Positions 17,368 through 26,593 of a stretch of 64,000 nt of DNA are shown here, in pieces (positions within the stretch are counted from its first letter, which is position 1; every line of letters begins with the position of its first letter). The stretch comes from Streptomyces sp. NRRL WC-3605 (lineage in GTDB: Bacteria; Actinomycetota; Actinomycetes; Streptomycetales; Streptomycetaceae), in contig NZ_LLZN01000058.1 of the NCBI RefSeq assembly GCF_001509795.1, positions 24,962 to 88,961 of the forward strand. Reading direction: 5' to 3'. A model generated the notes under the pieces. That model searched no databases and was not told the DNA's origin. It was given only the letters and a program-made list of their open reading frames with translations. The position numbers and the translations under genes are program-made.

Positions 17368-17700
17368 TCACCCCTTCAGCGGGTCGTGCCCGATGGTCAT
17401 GAGCCGGTGCCGTTGGCGGGTCTGCTCCGGCTCCGGCTCGTTCTCCGGATCGGCGCGCTCGGACACGGTGTCCACGACGTCGTACATGACCCGCACGTCG
17501 TCGTCCGTGAGGTCGGTGCGGCGCTTCTGGAGGATCGCGAGGACATGCTGCCCGACCGGGGTGCCTGCCTCGTCCGGCAGCGGTTCGGCCGTCTCACCCG
17601 CTTCGCTGACCCGCAGCCAGGCGGCGAGCTCCTGCGAGGTCATGTTCACCACGCGGTGGAACTCCTGCCACAGTGCGTCGAGTTCGAGGGCGTCGGTCAC
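17368..17700 (-). CDS. DUF3140 family protein
   Basis: 110 residues, GTG start with AGAGGA six bases upstream. The conserved core is LWQEFHRVVNMTSQELAAWL, then ILQKRRTDLTDDDVRVMYDVVDTVSER, and a charged tail. Helical, soluble, no signal peptide. The function is not known. It lies between a dps gene and a lipoprotein gene on the same strand, so a stress-related role is possible but is only inferred from position. Confidence 0.82.
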   Translation of the reverse strand: MTDALELDALWQEFHRVVNMTSQELAAWLRVSEAGETAEPLPDEAGTPVGQHVLAILQKRRTDLTDDDVRVMYDVVDTVSERADPENEPEPEQTRQRHRLMTIGHDPLKG

Positions 17701-17756
17701 GGGGTTTCCTCTCCCTTCGCGTCGGGTGGTGCCGGCCGGGTGGTCCGCCGGGTGTC

Positions 17757-18239
17757 TCAGCCGTCGTCCGGCCAGTTCTCGGCGTCGAACATCCAGCGTT
17801 CCTTCTCCAGGTCGCCGGTGATGGTGATGAGCAGGTCCTGCGTCACCGGGTCCGGCTCGGCGGTCGCCGCGACCCGCTCGCGCAGCCGCGTGACGGCCGA
17901 GCCGAGAGCGTCCACGACCAGCTGCACGACCTGGGTGTCGCGCAGCCAGCCCGCCTCGGGGCCGGGCAGCGCGAAGGCCGCGGCGATGGTCTCCGGACGG
18001 CCGTCGGGTGCCACCCCGATCGCGGAGCTGCGCTCGGCGACCGTGTCGGCGTGCGTCCGGGCCAGCGTCACCACCTCGTCGAGCTGGAGGTGGATCGAGC
18101 GGAAGCGCGGGCCGACGATGGCCCAGTGCGCCTGCTTCCCGATCAGCGACAGCCCGAGCAGATCGACGAGGGTGTCCTGGAGGGCGGCACCGGCGATCTG
18201 GCGGGCCGGCTCCGGAAGCGTGCTGGAGACCACGGTCAT
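17757..18239 (-). CDS. dps: Dps-family DNA-protecting ferritin
   Basis: 160 residues, four-helix-bundle ferritin that forms a dodecamer, oxidises and stores iron and shields DNA. The dinuclear iron site is recognisable in KQAHWAIVGPRFRSIHLQLDEVV (His of QAHW, His of SIHL, Asp-Glu of LDE). The C-terminal helix has LLITITGDLEKERWMFDAENW, and the Dps-type Trp in RWMF is present. The ATG at 18239 was chosen because AGAGGGG stands before it; an in-frame upstream start at 18314 has no such site. Confidence 0.92.
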   Translation of the reverse strand: MTVVSSTLPEPARQIAGAALQDTLVDLLGLSLIGKQAHWAIVGPRFRSIHLQLDEVVTLARTHADTVAERSSAIGVAPDGRPETIAAAFALPGPEAGWLRDTQVVQLVVDALGSAVTRLRERVAATAEPDPVTQDLLITITGDLEKERWMFDAENWPDDG

Positions 18240-18451
18240 GTCGAGCCCCTCTCTGGCGTGGTCGAGGGCTGCAGGAGCGGTGCGGCGCCGTCCGTCACAG
18301 CGGTGCCGCGCCACTCCATGCGTGCGCGGGTGCCCCGTGCGAACCGGTGCAAAACGTGCGGTGCCCGGTGGCCGGGCCGGTCGCCGCCGTGGCCCCTCGT
18401 CCCCGGGGCGGCGTATCTTCCCAGCGGGGCGGGAGTCGGTCTATAGTCCAA

Positions 18452-18468
18452 AACTAGCGGTGCTAATT
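18452..18468. promoter_or_regulatory. palindrome between dps and the thiolase gene
   Basis: AACTAGC-GGT-GCTAATT, seven-base arms with one mismatch, in an A/T-rich patch (18441-18470) 40 bp before the thiolase start. The pattern is like TetR-family operators found before fatty-acid and thiolase genes. The cognate regulator is not adjacent. Confidence 0.5.
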
Positions 18469-18508
18469 AACGGAGTGCCGATCCACCCGCCCGGTCAGGA
18501 GTCCAGTC

Positions 18509-19696
<1,188 letters not shown>

Positions 19697-19757
19697 CGCA
19701 CCGGGCGGGCACCCGCCGGCGATCTCCCGGCAGACGAGACGGGCCTACCAGGACCTG

Positions 19758-20558
19758 ATGTCCGCACATAACATCGGTCCCCGCATGGACACGATGACGC
19801 TGTGGCACATAACGGGCTGGGAGTTCGCCGCACTCGCCGGCGCGGCCCTCCTGGTCGGCTTCTCCAAGACCGCCGTGAGCGGCGCCAACACGGTCAGTCT
19901 GGCGGTCTTCGCCGCCGTACTGCCCGCACGCGCCTCCACCGGCGTCCTGCTGCCGATCCTGATCGCCGGGGACGTGCTCGCCGTCCTCACCTACCGGCGG
20001 CACGCCCACTGGCCCACGCTCTGGCGTCTGTTCCCGGCGGTCGCGGCCGGCGTCGTCCTCGGCACACTGTTCCTCGTGTGGGCCGACGACGGCGTCGTCC
20101 GCACCTCGATCGGCGCGATCCTGCTGATGATGGCCGCCGTGACCGTGTGGCGCCGCCGTGCCGCCGGGCGGGAGGACGACCCCGACGCCGTCACCACCCG
20201 CTCCGGCCGGCTCAAGGCCCGCTCCTACGGGGTCCTCGGCGGCTTCACCACGATGGTCGCCAACGCGGGCGGCCCCGTGATGTCGATGTACCTGCTGTCG
20301 GCCGGCTTCCGCAAGCTCGGCTTCCTCGGCACCTCCGCCTTCTTCTTCCTCATCGTCAACACCTCCAAGGTCCCGTTCAGCGCCGGACTCGGCCTGATCG
20401 ACCGCTCCTCGCTGCTGCTCGACGCCGCGCTGGTGCTGTTCGTCGTCCCCGGCGCGCTGCTCGGCACCTGGGCCGTCACACGGATCAACCAGCGGCTGTT
20501 CGAACAGCTGGTGATCGCGGCGACGGTCGTGGGCGGGCTCCAGCTGCTGCTGCGCTGA
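19758..20558 (+). CDS. TauE/SafE (TSUP) family membrane transporter
   Basis: 266 residues, about seven to eight membrane helices. It has the twin TSUP signatures: GFSKTAVSGANTVSLAVFA after the first helix and GFTTMVANAGGPVMSMYLL in the middle, then the characteristic FFFLIVNTSKVPF. The family exports sulfite, sulfoacetate or related organosulfur anions; the substrate here is not known. The start is uncertain: ATGs at 19758, 19785 and 19794 are in frame, and 19758 has a weak AGGA. It follows the thiolase by 61 bp. Confidence 0.87.
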   Translation: MSAHNIGPRMDTMTLWHITGWEFAALAGAALLVGFSKTAVSGANTVSLAVFAAVLPARASTGVLLPILIAGDVLAVLTYRRHAHWPTLWRLFPAVAAGVVLGTLFLVWADDGVVRTSIGAILLMMAAVTVWRRRAAGREDDPDAVTTRSGRLKARSYGVLGGFTTMVANAGGPVMSMYLLSAGFRKLGFLGTSAFFFLIVNTSKVPFSAGLGLIDRSSLLLDAALVLFVVPGALLGTWAVTRINQRLFEQLVIAATVVGGLQLLLR

Positions 20559-20591
20559 CGCCCGCCCCCGGGTTCAGGCGGCTCGGGAGGC

Positions 20592-22058
20592 TCAAGGGGC
20601 GATCCCGACCCCCTCGACCCTGCTCCACGCCCGCTCCTGCGCCGCCGTCATCGCCGGCCACCGCAGACCGCCCGGACGCGGCTCCACCCGGGAGGCGTAC
20701 GGCGCGGGACGGAACGCCGGATCGTAGAAGCAGCCCGTGCCGTACGTCCGGTCGAACTCCTCGCACGACGCCGCCAGGGACCGGGGCGTCGGCCTGCGCC
20801 CCGTGCGCACCCAGGCGTCCAGCGCCGTGACGGAGGTGGCGTACTCGGCGTCGCTCAGCGCGCTGTGCTCGTGTTCCCGTGTGAACGACTGCACCAGGAA
20901 CCGGTCCCGTCCGGCGCCCCGGAGGGTGTCCCGGTAGGCCGCCTCGTGCTCGACGAACGCCGTGGGGTCGTCGATCGCGTGCAGCGTCAGCACCGGCACC
21001 CCGACCCGCCCCGTCAGATCGCTGTCGTACGACAGGTCGCGCACCGCCGTCGGGTCGGGGGAGAAGCGTTCGACGCCGGCGTTCAGCGCCGCGTCGTCGT
21101 GCGAACCGGAGTAGCGCACCCCCCGGTTCCCGAACGGGTTCCGGCCGCCGAGGCGTTCGTGCACGATGTCGCGGAACGTGAAGGTGGCGAACCGCAGATG
21201 GGACTCCAGCGTGCGCTCCGGGATGCCGGTGACCGCCAGGATGTCGTCGAGGTTGCGCTGCTGGAGGGCCGTGCGCTCGGCCGGCGCGGAGGCGTACCCG
21301 GTGCACTCCTGGAGCCGGGCGCGCAGCCCCGCCGACGTCATGGTCGACCCGGCCCGCAGCCCCTGCCACAGCGGGTACTGCGGCTCGCTCGGGCGCGGGT
21401 GGTTGCCGCAGTAGTACTGATGGACGACGCGCAGGTCGACCCGGTAGTCGTAGCCGCGCGACCCGCCGCCGAGCACCCCGTTGGTGAGCAGCGCCCCGTC
21501 GTACGCCCCGCCCCGGCGGCCGTACCTCTCCACGACCTTCGCGGCGACGTCGCCGCCCCACGACTGGCCGTGCACGAAGGTGCGCCGGGGTCTGCCGAAC
21601 GCGCCGACGAACACCCGGCGCGCGCTCTCCGTGTCGGCGGCCGCCATCCGCGTCCCGTACCCGCCCCGCCGGTACGACGAGCCCGCCCAGGCGTACCCCT
21701 CCTTCACCATCACCGACCAGCGGCCCAGGTCGTCCAGACTGCGCGCCGGGTCCGACTCGGCGCCGAGGTCGGGCCCGCCGTGCGCGTGCACCACCAGTGA
21801 ACCGTTCCAGTCGGTGGGCACCGCGAGCGCGTAGTAGGCGCCGTTCGCGTCCTGGCCGGTGTAGCAGTCGGCCCGCCCGGCGAGTTCGTCCGGGCACGCG
21901 GCGCGTACCGGCCCGGCGGTCTCCCCGCGCGCCTGGGAGGCTCCCGCCAGCAGTCCGGCGGCGAGGGTCCCCGCCAGCACGGCGGCGAGCGTCGTGCGCC
22001 GGGCCGCCGCCACCGGGACCGATCTGCGGATCACTGCCTGGGTTCTCGTCCAGTCCAC
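20592..22058 (-). CDS. secreted alpha/beta hydrolase
   Basis: 488 residues, GTG start with AGGGAG eight bases upstream. N-terminal export signal (RRTTLAAVLAGTLAAGLLAG). Serine nucleophile in FVHGQSWGGDVA, oxyanion region HAHGGPD, catalytic Asp in LTLHAIDDPTAF and His in FTREHEHSAL. Cysteines (AACPDELAGRADC, GTGCFYD) suggest disulfides, fitting an extracellular location. It resembles large actinobacterial secreted hydrolases and tannase-like enzymes, but no substrate is evident. Convergent with the TauE/SafE gene. Confidence 0.82.
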   Translation of the reverse strand: MDWTRTQAVIRRSVPVAAARRTTLAAVLAGTLAAGLLAGASQARGETAGPVRAACPDELAGRADCYTGQDANGAYYALAVPTDWNGSLVVHAHGGPDLGAESDPARSLDDLGRWSVMVKEGYAWAGSSYRRGGYGTRMAAADTESARRVFVGAFGRPRRTFVHGQSWGGDVAAKVVERYGRRGGAYDGALLTNGVLGGGSRGYDYRVDLRVVHQYYCGNHPRPSEPQYPLWQGLRAGSTMTSAGLRARLQECTGYASAPAERTALQQRNLDDILAVTGIPERTLESHLRFATFTFRDIVHERLGGRNPFGNRGVRYSGSHDDAALNAGVERFSPDPTAVRDLSYDSDLTGRVGVPVLTLHAIDDPTAFVEHEAAYRDTLRGAGRDRFLVQSFTREHEHSALSDAEYATSVTALDAWVRTGRRPTPRSLAASCEEFDRTYGTGCFYDPAFRPAPYASRVEPRPGGLRWPAMTAAQERAWSRVEGVGIAP

Positions 22059-22210
22059 GACGCTGCTCCCTCGCCCTCGTCCACGACGCCTCGTCCAGGC
22101 GTGCGCGGCGATGCTAGGGAGCGGGCGGGCGCGCCCACCACGGTCCGGCCGTTGTGTTCATAGTGTTCGTCCGGCGTCAGGGCGCCGACCGGCCCCGGCC
22201 GCCCACCTCG

Positions 22211-22222
22211 TACGCTCGCCCC
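22211..22222 (+). promoter_or_regulatory. -10 box of leaderless cobK
   Basis: TACGCT at 22211-22216, six bases before the cobK ATG, with no ribosome binding site between them. Confidence 0.5.
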
Positions 22223-22978
22223 ATGTCCCCCCGCCACATCCTGGTCCTCGGCGGAACCACCGAGGCCCGCGAACTCGCCGCCGCCCTCGCGGCGCACCCC
22301 GGCGTGCGCGTGACCACCTCGCTCGCCGGACGTGTGTCCCGCCCCGGCGCGGTCGCGGGGGACGTACGCGTCGGGGGCTTCGGCGGCGCCGACGGCCTGG
22401 CCGCCTGGCTGCGCGCCGAACACGTCGACACCGTCGTCGACGCCACCCACCCCTTCGCCGTGTCGATCACCGACAACGCGATGCGCGCCGCCCGCGCCAC
22501 CGGAGTCCCGGCCGTGGTGCTGCGCCGCCCCGGCTGGCGCCCTGAGCCCGGCGACCGCTGGCACGAGGCCGCCTCGCTCGCCGGGGCCGCCGCGCTCCTG
22601 CCGGACCTCGGCCCCCGGGTGCTGCTGACCACCGGCCGCCTGGGCCTGGCCGCCTTCGCCCACCTGGACGGCCTGCGCTTCGTCGTCCGCTGCGTCGAAC
22701 CGCCCGGGCCGCCCCTGCCCGCGCACACCGAAGTACTGCTGGCCCGCGGCCCGTTCACCGTGTCCGGCGAGACGGACCTGCTGCGCGACCACCGCGTCGA
22801 CGTGCTCGTCACCAAGGACAGCGGTGGCTCGGCGACCGCGCCCAAACTCACGGCGGCCCGCCGGCTCGGCCTCCCCGTGGTGGTCGTACGCCGCCCCGTG
22901 CTCCCGGAGGGGGTGGAGGCTGTACCGGACGTGCGGGGAGTCCTGGAACGGCTCGGGCTGGGCGGCCGGACCGGGTGA
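22223..22978 (+). CDS. cobK: precorrin-6A reductase
   Basis: 251 residues; NADPH-dependent reduction of precorrin-6A to dihydroprecorrin-6 in aerobic cobalamin synthesis. The N-terminal dinucleotide fold starts ILVLGGTTEARELAAAL; family motifs DATHPFAVSITDNAMRA, TTGRLGLAAF and VTKDSGGSATAPKL are all present. The ATG at 22223 gives the normal length and is preceded by a -10 box at leaderless spacing. Its cobalamin partner cobF is 500 bp away on the other strand; the rest of the pathway is not in the window. Confidence 0.93.
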   Translation: MSPRHILVLGGTTEARELAAALAAHPGVRVTTSLAGRVSRPGAVAGDVRVGGFGGADGLAAWLRAEHVDTVVDATHPFAVSITDNAMRAARATGVPAVVLRRPGWRPEPGDRWHEAASLAGAAALLPDLGPRVLLTTGRLGLAAFAHLDGLRFVVRCVEPPGPPLPAHTEVLLARGPFTVSGETDLLRDHRVDVLVTKDSGGSATAPKLTAARRLGLPVVVVRRPVLPEGVEAVPDVRGVLERLGLGGRTG

Positions 22979-22981
22979 CCG

Positions 22982-23389
22982 TCAGCGGGTCAGCGTCTCG
23001 AAACCGGCCGTGGCGCAGTACTCCACCGCCCGGCCCTCGGCGGCGCCGTCGCCGCGCAGCGCCGCGACGGTGACGTCGAGCATGGTCGCGCCGTCACCGG
23101 CCCCCTCGTACGAGGCGCTGGACAGCCGCCGCGCGGCGGTGACCACCGCATCCCCGGCCTCCTCGGCGGCGTCGGAGCCGGCTCCGTGCTCGGCGGAGTT
23201 CCTGACGCGCTGCCAGGCTCCCAGCTGCCGGCAGTAGTTCTCCTGCCACGCCCGGTCGAACTCGGACCCGCCGGTGTCGCCGGTGTCGCCGGAGTCGTCG
23301 GACGAGCAGCCGACCATCAGGACGGCGACCGCCACCACCCCCGCGATCCCTCCCGCGACCCGTCGCCCGCGCCCGCTGCCGTGCTCCAT
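22982..23389 (-). CDS. small putative lipoprotein
   Basis: 135 residues. N-terminal signal with lipobox LMVGC (Cys at about residue 28) followed by a short acidic linker and a helical domain with two further cysteines (ENYCRQLGAWQ and VEYCATAGF), which could form a disulfide. No known family. GGGGA lies before the ATG. It sits between cobK and cobF, convergent with cobK by 3 bp; nothing links it to cobalamin except position. Confidence 0.72.
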   Translation of the reverse strand: MEHGSGRGRRVAGGIAGVVAVAVLMVGCSSDDSGDTGDTGGSEFDRAWQENYCRQLGAWQRVRNSAEHGAGSDAAEEAGDAVVTAARRLSSASYEGAGDGATMLDVTVAALRGDGAAEGRAVEYCATAGFETLTR

Positions 23390-23472
23390 GACCGTCCCCT
23401 CCCCGAGCCCCTCCCCGAACCGACGACGGGAGAGTATCGATCATGGGACTGACCGCACACGCGCCGGGTGCT

Positions 23473-24246
23473 CTACCGCTCCCGCGGGTTCCTGCGCAGC
23501 AGATAGGTGTCCATGATCCAGCCCTTGCGCTCCCGGGCCTCCGCCCGCAGCCGCTCGATCTCGGGCGCGGCCTCGGCGATCGGGCCCGAGACCAGGATCT
23601 CGTCGGGCGTGCCCAGATAGGCGCCCCAGAAGATGTCGATGTCCTCACCGGCGTACCGCCGGAAGCCCTGGTGCGCGTCGAGCATCACCACCACGTCGTC
23701 CACGCCCTGCGGGAACCCCTCGGCCAGCCGCCGCCCGGTGGTGATCTGCACCGGCCGCGCGACCCGGTTCAGGCCCGTGCGGTGCCGGGCGGCCAGCGAG
23801 GAGACACTGCTGATGCCGGGCACGACGTCGTACGCGAAGTCGACCGCCCCCGAGGCCAGCACCTCCTCCAGGATCGCGAGCGTGCTGTCGTACAGCGCGG
23901 GATCGCCCCACACCAGGAAGGCGCCCGTCTCGTCCTCGTCCAGCTCCTCGGCGATCAGCCGCGCGTAGATCCCGGCCCGCGCGCTGCGCCAGTCGCCGAC
24001 CGCGGGGGAGTACGCGGCGCCGCCGGCCGAGCGGTCCCGCTCGGGGTCCCGCGCCTCGACGACCCGGTACGTTCCCTCCGGGACATGCGCGTCCAGCAGG
24101 TCCCTGCGCAGCCCCGTGAGGTCCGACTTCACCTCGCCCTTGTCGAGGATGAAGAACACGTCCGTGTCCCGCAGCGCCCTGACCGCCTGGAGCGTCAGCT
24201 GCTCGGGGTCACCCGCGCCGATGCCGATCACATGAATGGTTCGCAC
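23473..24246 (-). CDS. cobF: precorrin-6A synthase (deacetylating)
   Basis: 257 residues; SAM-dependent methylation at C-1 of precorrin-5 with loss of acetate. Tetrapyrrole-methylase fold: N-terminal VIGIGAGDPEQLTLQAV, then VWGDPALYDSTLAILE and VVPGISSVSSLAARH, and the CobF-specific ARPVQITTGRRL. The GTG at 24246 gives the expected N-terminus; an in-frame GTG at 24264 adds six residues. CAGACT six bases before 24246 could be a leaderless -10. Forms a local cobalamin pair with cobK although on the opposite strand. Confidence 0.92.
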   Translation of the reverse strand: MRTIHVIGIGAGDPEQLTLQAVRALRDTDVFFILDKGEVKSDLTGLRRDLLDAHVPEGTYRVVEARDPERDRSAGGAAYSPAVGDWRSARAGIYARLIAEELDEDETGAFLVWGDPALYDSTLAILEEVLASGAVDFAYDVVPGISSVSSLAARHRTGLNRVARPVQITTGRRLAEGFPQGVDDVVVMLDAHQGFRRYAGEDIDIFWGAYLGTPDEILVSGPIAEAAPEIERLRAEARERKGWIMDTYLLRRNPRER

Positions 24247-24271
24247 GCCCCGAGTCTGCCGCACACCGCCG

Positions 24272-24403
24272 GCAGCCCCGACACCGCGTCCGGCCCGCCC
24301 TTCACGCCGCTCCCCGCAGCCCCGGCACCGCGTCCGGCCCGCCCTTCACGCCGCTCCCCGCAGCCCCGGCACCGCGTCCGGTCCGCACCTCACGCCGCTC
24401 CCC
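24272..24403. repeat. three tandem 44-bp repeats at the 3' end of the DUF309 gene
   Basis: Units at 24272-24315, 24316-24359 and 24360-24403. Units 1 and 2 differ at one base; unit 3 has a few changes. Each unit contains TCACGCCGCTCCCC plus GCAG, which on the minus strand reads as the last codons and stop of the adjacent DUF309 gene (LRGAA then TGA). The array therefore looks like amplification of that gene's tail into the gap before cobF. Confidence 0.85.
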
Positions 24404-24914
24404 GCAGCCTCGGCGCCCGCTCCCGCGCGTCCACGGGGCGGCCGTCCCGCTCCACGTCGTCCGCGAGCTCCCGCGCCCACACCGCGAGGGCCGCCGGGTC
24501 CAGTCCGTGCGTCCGCTCCATCCTGGCGCGCGCCGCCCACTCCTCCACGGCCCCGGCCCCGCGCCGCAGCAGCCGCGCCCCGCCGGTCACGTTTCCGCGG
24601 GCCGCGTGCGTGAGCCCCACGGCGAGCTGCGCCAGCCCCCGCCACAGAGCCCGCTCGTCCTCGGGCCCCGACTTCCAGGCGTCCTCGAACACCTCGTGCG
24701 CGTGGAACGGCTTCCCCGCGTCCAGCAGCTCCTGCGCCTCGGCGACCGTCTCCGCGGGCGTGCGCACGACCCCCTCCGGCTGCCGGGCCACCCCGTCGGC
24801 GCCGTACGGCAGCGGCCGCCCCAGCCCGTCCCGGGGCCGTGCGTTCCGTGCCCGGCCCTCGGCGTCCCGGTCCCGCGCCGCTGCCTGTCCTCGTTCCGGT
24901 GATGTGCTGCCCAT
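24390..24914 (-). CDS. DUF309 family protein
   Basis: 174 residues. The family core is ELLDAGKPFHAHEVFEDAWKSGP followed by RALWRGLAQLAVGLTHAARGNVTGGARLLRRG, matching DUF309 helical proteins of unknown function. The ATG at 24914 lies 11 bases after GGGAGGGA; GACAAT seven bases before it could also make it leaderless. The C-terminal codons lie inside the last units of the 44-bp tandem repeat, so the end of the protein may vary between strains. Confidence 0.83.
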   Translation of the reverse strand: MGSTSPERGQAAARDRDAEGRARNARPRDGLGRPLPYGADGVARQPEGVVRTPAETVAEAQELLDAGKPFHAHEVFEDAWKSGPEDERALWRGLAQLAVGLTHAARGNVTGGARLLRRGAGAVEEWAARARMERTHGLDPAALAVWARELADDVERDGRPVDARERAPRLRGAA

Positions 24915-24981
24915 GCGCCCGATTGTCCCTCCCCGCCCGTCCGACACGGGCGCCCGCTTCGGCGCGGGGGACCCCGTGGGG

Positions 24982-25027
24982 TAAAGTGCTGTCCGCCCGA
25001 GCGCGCGGTGCTCCGCGCGGCAGGCAC
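24982..25027 (+). promoter_or_regulatory. promoter and leader of tRNA-Pro copy 2
   Basis: -10 box TAAAGT at 24982-24987, 40 bases before the mature 5' end. The leader has a seven-base stem CGCGCGG (25002-25008) with CCGCGCG (25013-25019) and the shared GGCACC flank. Confidence 0.5.
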
Positions 25028-25101
<74 letters not shown>

Positions 25102-25118
25102 CTCGTGAGAGTCGCAGA

Positions 25119-25156
25119 CAAAGGCCGGTTTCGGACTCGTCCGGAAGCGGCCTTTG
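25119..25156 (+). terminator. terminator of tRNA-Pro copy 2
   Basis: CAAAGGCCG (25119-25127) pairs with CGGCCTTTG (25148-25156); the inner bases TTTCGG/CCGGAA extend the stem imperfectly. Confidence 0.8.
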
Positions 25157-25176
25157 ATCATTCCTGGGGGGACACC

Positions 25177-25221
25177 ATGTCCGGGCAGCCGGAGCGGACG
25201 CCGGCGAGCCGCCGGTCATGA
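25177..25221 (+). CDS. possible 14-codon leader peptide of the MFS gene
   Basis: ATG at 25177 preceded by GGGGGGA, reading MSGQPERTPASRRS and stopping in TGA at 25219-25221, which overlaps the ATG of the MFS gene (ATGA). The layout suggests translational coupling of a short leader. It begins just after the tRNA terminator. No experimental counterpart is known to me. Confidence 0.35.
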   Translation: MSGQPERTPASRRS

Positions 25222-26522
25222 TCGCAAGACTTCTCGCGGTGCTGCCCGACCTGGCTCCCTGGCGTTCCTCCCGGGACTTCCGCCTGCTGTGGGTGCAGGG
25301 GCTGGTCACCTACCTCGGCAGCGTCATGGCGCTGATCGCGCTGCCGCTGCAGATCAAGGAACTGACCGGCTCACCGCTCGCGGTCGGCGCGATGGGCGCC
25401 GTCGAACTCGTTCCCCTGGTCGTGTTCGGCCTGTACGGCGGGGCGCTCGCGGACGCCGTGGACCGCCGCAAGGTCATCGTGCTGACCGAGGCGGGGCTGG
25501 GCCTGCTCGCCGTCGTACTGCTGGCCAACGCGCTGCTGCCGCACCCCATGCTGTGGCCGCTGTACCTGGTGGCCGCCGGAGTCGCGGCACTCGCCGGACT
25601 CCAGCGCCCCGCGCTCGACTCGCTGCTGGCCAGGATCGTCCCGCACGACCAGCTCGCCGCCGCGGCCGCGCTGAACGCCCTGCGCTGGCAGGCCGGCGCG
25701 ATCGCCGGACCCGCCCTGGCCGGCCTGGTGGTGGCCTACGCGGGCAACGTCCCGGCCTACGCGACCACGGTCGGCTGCTTCCTGCTCTCCGTGCTGATGT
25801 GCCGGCTGCTCTCACCGGTGCCGCCCGCCGAGCACGCGGCGAGGCCGTCGCTGCGCGGCATCGCCGAAGGGGCGCGGTACGCGTGGTCCCGGCCGGTCCT
25901 GCTGGGCACCTACACGGTGGACCTGGCCGCGATGGTCTTCGCCTTCCCCAACACGATCTTCCCCTTCCTCGCGGACGAGCTCGACGCCGAGTGGGCGCTG
26001 GGCCTGATGTACTCCGCGGGCGCCGTCGGGTCGCTGCTGCTCAGCCTGACCAGCGGCTGGGTCTCCCGCAGCTCCCGGCACGGCCTGCTGGTGGTGTTCG
26101 GCGCCGCCGGCTGGGGGCTGGCCATGACGGCGGCCGGCTGGACGTCGAACGTGTGGCTGGTTCTGGTGTTCCTGGCCCTCGCGGGAGCGGGCGACATGCT
26201 CAGCGGCCTGGGCCGCTCGACCATCTGGAACCAGACCATCCCCGACCGGCTGCGCGGCCGGCTCGCCGGGATCGAGGTCCTCTCGTACAGCGTCGGCCCC
26301 CAGCTGGGCCAGGTGCGCGCGGGCGCGATGGCCGGCTGGACCGGTGCCCGTCCGGCGATCTGGGGCGGCGGGCTCGCCTGCGTCGCCGCCGTGGGCCTGC
26401 TCGCCGCCGCACTGCCGGGCCTGACGCGCTACGACGCCCGGACCGACCCGGACGCCCGCCGCCGGGCCGCCGGAGCCGCCGGCACCGAACCGGGCCCGGA
26501 GGACGTGGACCTCGTCGGGTGA
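25218..26522 (+). CDS. MFS transporter (EntS-like)
   Basis: 434 residues, about twelve hydrophobic segments starting at LLWVQGLVTYLGSVMALIALPLQI. The helix 2-3 loop YGGALADAVDRRKVIV is the MFS motif A; the second half contains YSAGAVGSLLLSLTSGWVSR. It is closest in pattern to the EntS/siderophore-exporter branch of MFS, but no siderophore genes are nearby. The ATG is overlapped by the stop of a 14-codon upstream frame, and no separate ribosome binding site is obvious, which supports coupling. Confidence 0.87.
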   Translation: MIARLLAVLPDLAPWRSSRDFRLLWVQGLVTYLGSVMALIALPLQIKELTGSPLAVGAMGAVELVPLVVFGLYGGALADAVDRRKVIVLTEAGLGLLAVVLLANALLPHPMLWPLYLVAAGVAALAGLQRPALDSLLARIVPHDQLAAAAALNALRWQAGAIAGPALAGLVVAYAGNVPAYATTVGCFLLSVLMCRLLSPVPPAEHAARPSLRGIAEGARYAWSRPVLLGTYTVDLAAMVFAFPNTIFPFLADELDAEWALGLMYSAGAVGSLLLSLTSGWVSRSSRHGLLVVFGAAGWGLAMTAAGWTSNVWLVLVFLALAGAGDMLSGLGRSTIWNQTIPDRLRGRLAGIEVLSYSVGPQLGQVRAGAMAGWTGARPAIWGGGLACVAAVGLLAAALPGLTRYDARTDPDARRRAAGAAGTEPGPEDVDLVG

Positions 26523-26593
26523 CCCGCGCGGGCCCGGCCGGGATGGTGGAATCGCCCCATGACCAACTCGCTCAGCCACCCGGCCGGTGCCCG

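Noticed and set aside
22059..22222. Cobalamin riboswitch before cobK
   Set aside because: None of the conserved B12-box core was recognisable, and a -10 box at leaderless distance leaves no room for a leader.
24272..24403. CRISPR-like repeats
   Set aside because: The units are directly adjacent with no spacers, and no cas genes are present. It is a simple tandem duplication.
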